From Levilactobacillus cerevisiae (GTDB lineage: Bacteria > Bacillota > Bacilli > Lactobacillales > Lactobacillaceae): a stretch of DNA of 64,000 nucleotides. Numbering within the stretch: the first letter of the stretch is position 1; every line of letters starts with the position of its first letter. The notes beneath the pieces were generated by a model. That model made no database searches. It saw only the letters and a program-made list of their open reading frames with translations, and was not told where the DNA came from. Positions 59,346 to 64,000 of the stretch are shown one piece after another. Position numbers and translations under genes: made by a program. The stretch spans positions 32,268 to 96,267 of the forward strand of contig NZ_RHNN01000014.1 of the NCBI RefSeq assembly GCF_003946245.1, read 5' to 3'.

Positions 59346-60287
59346 TTGTTAATCTATTTAAAGACAAATCTTTTTGAAAGTCCGGCGCAGGTCCTCGTTA
59401 ACACGGTTAACACAGTTGGTGTGATGGGCAAGGGTATTGCCTTGGAATTCAAAAAGTTATATCCCCAGATGTTTACGGAATATCAACGCTTGTGTGAAAA
59501 TGGTCAATTCAATGTAGGACAACTGTGGATTTATCGTACTGATAACAAGTGGGTGTTAAATTTTCCGACCAAAAAAAATTGGCGTAACAAGTCTAAACTC
59601 GCCTATATTGAAGCTGGATTGAAGAAGTTTGTGGACACCTACGAAGAAAGAAAGATTAAATCAATTTCGTTTCCACAACTGGGCGTTGGCAATGGTGGAT
59701 TAGATTGGGAAAATGAGGTTCGTCCCTTGATGGAACACTATCTTAAGGGCTTACCTATCAATGTATATATTCACCTCTATAGTCAGCCAGTGGATCAACC
59801 GGAATTTAAGAATCTTAGTGCGATGAAGAAGTGGCTAGAGAGTGAGCCTAAGATGCTGAGCGTTAATGAATTTAAGGATGAATTGGTCGGACGGCTTTCT
59901 CACGAATTTCAATTGGATAACCATCAAATTGTTTTGCAAAATATAGAACCGACTGATGAGCTTGATGAATCCTCTGTGCCGTTTATGAAAATTACGAACG
60001 CAGATGAAAGCTACTATGCGTTGTCTCAAATGGACATCACTGATTTTTGGATAAAACTACGTAGCCAGGGTGTTGTTTCGGTCATTGATTTTCCACAAGT
60101 GTTGCATGAACAAAACGATGCCACACTGTTCCAGAAATTGATGACGCAGTTGCCTTACATTAAATCTGTTCCGGCAAAATGGAAAGATAGAGAAATTGGT
60201 GCATTGGCACTGAACGAAAGTAAGTTGCCAGTACGGGTGAAACCTGCTCAAACTTCTGCAGCACAAATGATTGCTGAGAGGGGATAG
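59346..60287 (+). CDS. darG: DarG-like antitoxin, macro domain DNA ADP-ribose glycohydrolase
   Basis: A 313-residue protein. Residues 1-160 form a macro domain: the loop VNTVNTVGVMGKGIALEFKK (18-37) and ISFPQLGVGNGGLDW (about 110-124) are the DarG signatures for binding and removing ADP-ribose from thymidine in DNA. The rest (about 165-313) has the partly charged helical pattern of the DarG C-terminal part that binds the toxin. Start: TTG 59346 with GGGGAGGTGA 6 bp upstream; the in-frame ATG at 59310 lies inside the terminator hairpin. The darT gene follows by 4 bp. Here the antitoxin gene is first. Confidence 0.9.
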   Translation: MLIYLKTNLFESPAQVLVNTVNTVGVMGKGIALEFKKLYPQMFTEYQRLCENGQFNVGQLWIYRTDNKWVLNFPTKKNWRNKSKLAYIEAGLKKFVDTYEERKIKSISFPQLGVGNGGLDWENEVRPLMEHYLKGLPINVYIHLYSQPVDQPEFKNLSAMKKWLESEPKMLSVNEFKDELVGRLSHEFQLDNHQIVLQNIEPTDELDESSVPFMKITNADESYYALSQMDITDFWIKLRSQGVVSVIDFPQVLHEQNDATLFQKLMTQLPYIKSVPAKWKDREIGALALNESKLPVRVKPAQTSAAQMIAERG

Positions 60288-60291
60288 AGAT

Positions 60292-61350
60292 TTGGATTAT
60301 CAAGATGTCGTTAATGACTTGACGTCCGGAAAAATTAGAACAGGTTTGAGTGCTTGGCAGCAAAAGTGGATTCCTAGGTTTGCATATCATTTTACTGACA
60401 TTTTAAATGCAGTTAGTATTCTGAAAATGAGGCGACTTCTGGCTAGAGATTTCGCTGAAAGCCAGCAAATTATGGTAAATGACAATGCCGGGGGAGACGT
60501 GATTGCTGGAACTCCAGATGAAGTTGGTGGCTTTGTTCGGCTTTATTTTCGTCCAAAAACCCCGACGCAGTTTCATAACGAAGGGTTCCAGGTGGAAAAG
60601 AATCGGCAGGAATATGGAGCAGATTGTCCAATACCAGTGTTTTTCCTATTTGATCTACCGTCTCTCTTGAGTCAGCCAGACGTCCAATTCACTGCACAGT
60701 CCTTGGCGAAACATCACACTATCCCCAAGTACCAAACGCCAGAAGAATTCAGTCAACTACCCTTTGATAAGATATTTCATGACCGGGCTATTTTACCTCC
60801 AGTGAATAGAGATGATATTATCCCATTTCGGCAAGCCGAAATCATTGTGCCTAAGCAATTAGGATTGGAAACTTTGCGGCACATTTTTGTCCGGTCGATT
60901 GCAGAGAAAGAAACGTTACAAAATTTGCTACACGACAAAGATATTTATGATTTCGATGAGTTGATTCAGGTGCGAGGAGGAAATTATTTTTATATGAATC
61001 GCAACTTTATCGATGATGTGGAGTTAACAATGGAGGGTGTCGTCATCAAGAGCAGCGTCAATCAATCCTTCCCAAGAGAATGGGGACCTATTGATGAAGG
61101 GGTGGCAGCGAAATTCGCTCCAAGTAACGCGGATTCAGACAGTTACCTGCAAGTATTAGTCGAGAGGTGTGAGGCAAATGGTCAGGTATTAACGTGGCCT
61201 GATGAGAATAAGAGGGCTTTGTTAATTAACAAGATTCGTTTGAGGATTGCGAATCCGACGGGGCAGTACACGCTCAAGATATACATTGATGGGCATATTG
61301 CCTATGAAGGTAAGTATCAACAGAATTATGATTTCGATTTGCCATTTTAA
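60292..61350 (+). CDS. darT: DarT-like toxin, DNA ADP-ribosyltransferase (DUF4433), with extra C-terminal domain
   Basis: A 352-residue protein. Residues about 28-215 form the DarT/DUF4433 domain: YHFTDILNAVSIL (32-44), GGFVRLYFRPKTPTQFHNEG (79-98), CPIPVFFLFD (112-121) and FRQAEIIVP with the probable catalytic Glu 183. DarT transfers ADP-ribose from NAD+ to thymidine in single-stranded DNA, blocking replication; family members protect against phage. About 225-352 is an added strand-rich domain (YFYMNRNFIDDVELTMEG... YTLKIYIDGHIAYEG) of unknown role. Start: TTG 60292 with GAGAGGGG 8 bp upstream. A terminator follows. Confidence 0.9.
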   Translation: MDYQDVVNDLTSGKIRTGLSAWQQKWIPRFAYHFTDILNAVSILKMRRLLARDFAESQQIMVNDNAGGDVIAGTPDEVGGFVRLYFRPKTPTQFHNEGFQVEKNRQEYGADCPIPVFFLFDLPSLLSQPDVQFTAQSLAKHHTIPKYQTPEEFSQLPFDKIFHDRAILPPVNRDDIIPFRQAEIIVPKQLGLETLRHIFVRSIAEKETLQNLLHDKDIYDFDELIQVRGGNYFYMNRNFIDDVELTMEGVVIKSSVNQSFPREWGPIDEGVAAKFAPSNADSDSYLQVLVERCEANGQVLTWPDENKRALLINKIRLRIANPTGQYTLKIYIDGHIAYEGKYQQNYDFDLPF

Positions 61351-61351
61351 A

Positions 61352-61400
61352 AAAGTGCTCAGTGATACGTGGTTCGTCCAGACCTGTCATTGAGCTTTTT
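61352..61400 (+). terminator. Terminator of the darGT operon
   Basis: GCTCAGTGA pairs with TCATTGAGC around a long loop, followed by TTTTT. Confidence 0.78.
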
Positions 61401-61554
61401 CAATGCGATAAATTCGGCCGCTTTTTGTTTCAAGATTCACTTACAAGCGTGTCATTCCTTCCAGACGTCGAGTTCACCCCTCGCCCAAAAATCATTCCCC
61501 CAACCCACCAATCTGTGCTAAGCTAAGACCACTAATGACCGGGGGAAAACGACT

Positions 61555-62268
61555 TTGACAAAAATCATTATCGGCCGGCGCAATGCGCGTGACCACACCG
61601 ACTACCGGACGTCACCCGCCGTGTACCAGGGGTATTTCCAGTATCGCCAAGCACAGGCCCAGCTGGAACACGAGGCGCTGTGGGAGCTGGAAGACTCCTG
61701 GCGCACCATGGCCGCGGCGGACGAGGCCCAGTTCAAGGCCAGCTATCAACAATACTACTGGCAGGACGAGGGCGAACACGACATTGAGCGCTACTTCAAG
61801 GATAGCCGGACGCACCAACTGAACGTCAACCTCTTTGCGCGGGAGGGCGCGGGGCTGAGCGAACTGGAAACGGAACTCGCCAAGCTGCGACTGGGCCACC
61901 TGACCATTTTCGACTACTGGCTGGACGTGCAGCAACAGCCGGTGAAAAATTGGGGCGACGCCGAGCAACGGGTGGCGCAACTCTGGACCAAGGGCCGCGT
62001 GACGGAACAGGCCCAGGTCGACCAGTACTTCCTATATTGGGGCATCGACCGCATGAGCTGGCCGGAGAAGGAACAACCGAACGTCTTCAAGCCAGAAGAG
62101 CTGATCTGGCAAAATGTAATCTTTATGCTGCTGTCGGTCTGGCAGTACGACTACCTGGACCACTCACCGGCAAACTTCGCCGCGTTCATGGGCAAGCAGA
62201 AGGCACAGTTCTCGCGGAATGTGGCCGGGTACTTGCGGTGCGTGGCGGATGGGTATTTGGAGCGGTAG
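61555..62268 (+). CDS. Hypothetical soluble protein of 237 residues
   Basis: A highly charged, Trp/Tyr/Gln-rich helical protein (ALWELEDSWRTMAAADEAQFKASYQQYYWQDEGEHD...; WGIDRMSWPEKEQPN). I do not recognise the family. It is well above chance length, has a G-rich site GGGGGA 9 bp before the TTG start at 61555, and GC-rich codon use like the surrounding core genes, unlike the A/T-richer darGT pair. It stands alone; a strong bidirectional terminator follows at 62338. Confidence 0.7.
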   Translation: MTKIIIGRRNARDHTDYRTSPAVYQGYFQYRQAQAQLEHEALWELEDSWRTMAAADEAQFKASYQQYYWQDEGEHDIERYFKDSRTHQLNVNLFAREGAGLSELETELAKLRLGHLTIFDYWLDVQQQPVKNWGDAEQRVAQLWTKGRVTEQAQVDQYFLYWGIDRMSWPEKEQPNVFKPEELIWQNVIFMLLSVWQYDYLDHSPANFAAFMGKQKAQFSRNVAGYLRCVADGYLER

Positions 62269-62337
62269 CGTGGGGTGTGGTCGGATTGAAACTGGCTTAA
62301 CCAGACGCGGCGTCACACAATTAAATTGCACAAGAAA

Positions 62338-62374
62338 AAAGGCACCGCAGTCCCGAGCAGGATTGCGGTGCCTT
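62338..62374. terminator. Strong bidirectional terminator
   Basis: AAGGCACCGCAGTCC pairs with GGATTGCGGTGCCTT around CGAGCA. A-run before and T after make it active on the minus strand in particular, where it closes the DUF5776 gene. Confidence 0.87.
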
Positions 62375-62385
62375 GATGTTCTGGG

Positions 62386-63513
62386 CTATTTTGCAATCAC
62401 GAGCGTCTTGTTCCCGGTGATGTAATGGCCGTTCGACAGGACTAGCCGGGTGGTTAGGTTGTGCTTCTGAATCGCCTTGACCTTCAGCACGCTCCCACGC
62501 TGGTAGTGCCGCAGCTTCTGCCCGCTCAGCTGCACATTACTGTATGCGTTGAGCCCGCGTTTGCCAATCACCTTGACGCGCTGCGGATTGGCTTGGTAGT
62601 ACAGGTTGGTCACGTAGCTAGCGTTCGCCGTGACGTATCCGCGCCGGTCGTTGGTCAGCGAGTGGTGGTTGATGTCGCGAATCTTATAACGCAACGTGCC
62701 ATTCTGACTCCAGGCGTAGCCGGTCACGATAAATTGCGGCCGTTCTTGCCGCGACGTTTTAGCGTACCAAATTTTGCGGGTGGCTTGCTTGAAGTCAGGA
62801 CTGGCGTACAGACCAATCTTCTTGGTCGCGTAAATGGCAGTCCCCTTGACGGCAACGACAGCCGATTTGTCAGGCTCGCTAGCTGGCGTGCTGGTCGTGG
62901 ATGAGCTACTGCTGTCAGTGGTGCCGGTGCTGGAATTGCCACCGCTAGGATTCGTCGGTGGCGTGTTAGAAGTGTAGTGGTAAGTGAAGGTGGTCTGATC
63001 AGCGTTGGCGGTGACGGGCGTGGCGGCTAACAGGCCTTTTTTGATTTCAGCAATCGCGTCCGCGTCAGCATCAACTTGGGTGTTAAAGGATTCTTGTGGG
63101 TGAATGGCGGTGTTGGTGGCGTCAACGAAATTTACGGTGAGCGTTGCTGGGTTGGTGGGTGCGGCACTGTAGGTCACACCGTCGTCAATTTTGAGCCACT
63201 CATTGGTCGAAGCACGAAAGTAGACGCCACCTTTAGTTAAGTTTATTGCAAGTTGGTCAACCATGTAGCCAGCATATCCAGCGTACGTTTTATCAGGGAT
63301 GACATCTCCGTTCAAATCATATACGGGATAGACAGTACTGGATGGACCGGCTAAATTCACCACCGAACCCTTGGGCAAGTCACCAGTCACCGTTGTCGCT
63401 GTGGTGGAACTTGTCGCGTCATCCGCCTTAGCAGGAGTGGGTGAGCCAACGACACTTAACACGGACACAAGCAGAATAAGTAAACCAATAACATGAATCT
63501 TTCTAAATCTCAT
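62386..63513 (-). CDS. Secreted DUF5776-type surface protein 3
   Basis: A 375-residue exported protein. Residues 1-30 are a signal peptide (MRFRKIHVIGLLILLVSVLSVV, cleavage near AKADD). A Thr/Ser-rich part and a strand motif with VNFVDATNTAIHPQESF (MucBP-like, incomplete) follow, then a Ser/Thr linker, and the C-terminal 160 residues are the DUF5776-type domain (KGTAIYATKKIGLYASPDF, FIVTGYAWSQNGTLRYKIRDINHHS). It is a shorter relative of the two genes at 21.6-25.6 kb; no LPXTG. Start: ATG 63513 with GAGGAGG upstream, not the upstream in-frame codon at 63660. Confidence 0.83.
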   Translation of the reverse strand: MRFRKIHVIGLLILLVSVLSVVGSPTPAKADDATSSTTATTVTGDLPKGSVVNLAGPSSTVYPVYDLNGDVIPDKTYAGYAGYMVDQLAINLTKGGVYFRASTNEWLKIDDGVTYSAAPTNPATLTVNFVDATNTAIHPQESFNTQVDADADAIAEIKKGLLAATPVTANADQTTFTYHYTSNTPPTNPSGGNSSTGTTDSSSSSTTSTPASEPDKSAVVAVKGTAIYATKKIGLYASPDFKQATRKIWYAKTSRQERPQFIVTGYAWSQNGTLRYKIRDINHHSLTNDRRGYVTANASYVTNLYYQANPQRVKVIGKRGLNAYSNVQLSGQKLRHYQRGSVLKVKAIQKHNLTTRLVLSNGHYITGNKTLVIAK

Positions 63514-63853
63514 AAGTGAGTCCTCCTCGGAATTGGAAGCTATGTAAGAAGGTGCAGCGACGGGAGCGGAAAGTGCCGATGACAGTTGCCAACCAGTCAG
63601 AGTGTGGAGCAAGCCTTCAGGATTAGTATAAGCAAAAACGAATACGGTTACAACAATCAATACTGGCTATAGTTGCAAACAGGTCAGGTAACGACACGGA
63701 TTGTCTATTAGTGGGTGAAAAGCAGCAAAGATGCTCGGGTTGTGGCAGGAATTACCATCTAGAAGAGGCTGAAAGCAAATCGTTGATGGTGAATCAGAGG
63801 AGCGGGGCTGACTGGGAAATAACCCAAGGCCGTCTAACCAGTTACGAAAAATA

Positions 63854-63886
63854 GCGCTGCAATGGGGGACGTCCCCAGCACAGCGC
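63854..63886. other. Compact palindrome
   Basis: GCGCTG (63854-63859) and CAGCGC (63881-63886) flank GGGGACGTCCCC, itself a perfect palindrome. The result is a nested hairpin in the gap before the last gene. Terminator function is unlikely because no T-run follows. The stretch 63514-63850 has no gene. Confidence 0.45.
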
Positions 63887-63993
63887 CACAACCCCAAACC
63901 AAAACAAAAAGGCCGGCGAATAAATGGCTATACTCCTACTTAGGTAGACAAGCAAATAATCAAAGCTTGTTTACTTAGGGAGGAGTTTTTTGT

Positions 63994-64000
63994 ATGGGTA
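63994..64000 (+). CDS. Start of a further gene (cut by the window edge)
   Basis: ATG at 63994 is preceded by AGGGAGGAG and opens a frame beginning Met-Gly. Upstream, TATACT (63929-63934) and the hairpin GTAGACAAGC/GCTTGTTTAC (63953-63973) lie in the leader. Only the first two codons are visible, so the product cannot be named; the hairpin in the leader could be regulatory or the end of a mobile element. Confidence 0.55.

Noticed and set aside
63929..64000. Left end of an insertion sequence at the window edge
   Set aside because: The hairpin and fresh start codon would fit, but only two codons and no recognisable transposase or terminal repeat are visible.

Overview
The window looks like chromosomal DNA of a lactic acid bacterium of the family Lactobacillaceae; a Levilactobacillus-like species is my best guess (inference from protein style, not proven). 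Signs are the KxYKxGKxW signal peptide and LPXTG anchor, MucBP and DUF5776-type surface proteins, very G-rich ribosome binding sites (GGGGGA, AGGGGGT), frequent TTG starts, a duplicated MntH transporter, and PurR, LexA, CcpA-type and TPP control sites of Firmicutes type. No rRNA, tRNA, CRISPR array or complete insertion sequence was recognised.

Layout. 1-2.2 kb: end of an NhaC-type antiporter, then a two-gene ABC exporter. 2.2-7.9 kb: a DtxR/MntR-type regulator and two tandem mntH-usp pairs. 8.6-10.9 kb: a B3/4-domain protein, a CPBP membrane protease and a membrane protein. 11.1-15.0 kb: purA-guaC diverging from purB, with PurBox-like sites between. 15.1-18.9 kb: two antitoxin-like genes, a candidate small RNA, two hydrolases and a tyrosine phosphatase. 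19.6-25.6 kb: a secreted S53 peptidase and two paralogous MucBP/DUF5776 secreted proteins. 26-34 kb: a YitT/YczE-like membrane protein, a glutamine amidotransferase-fold hydrolase, a HhH-GPD repair protein, glpK, two HTH proteins, a DUF368/PopT transporter and an SDR under a MerR-type promoter. 34.4-41 kb: two small membrane proteins, an RlmCD-type rRNA methyltransferase with an odd His/Asp/Arg/Asn-rich tail, fetAB and another SDR. 41-44 kb: a TPP riboswitch and thiMDE. 44.5-46.6 kb: a LexA-controlled Y-family polymerase operon. 46.7-55.7 kb: an orphan antitoxin, a possible small toxin locus, secreted proteins, a sigma factor with DUF1659/DUF2922 genes, an 827-residue LPXTG protein and a HicB-like antitoxin. 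56-63.5 kb: a LysR regulator, an aminotransferase, a DarTG toxin-antitoxin module behind an attenuator-like leader, and a third DUF5776 protein. The right edge holds the first codons of another gene.

The most unusual content lies between the genes. (1) At least thirteen copies or remnants of a roughly 100-225 bp palindromic element (family 1) fold as a long closing helix around three hairpins. The helices change together between copies while short junction motifs stay fixed, and the same end of the element faces the nearest gene in nearly every case. (2) A second family (family 2, five copies) has two covarying helices flanking an invariant internal loop. (3) A candidate small RNA on the minus strand near 15.7 kb presents three C-rich loops complementary to this organism's G-rich ribosome binding sites. 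Several antitoxin-like genes have no toxin partner beside them, while the DarTG pair is complete. All structure claims come from reading the sequence by eye; no folding or database search was run.
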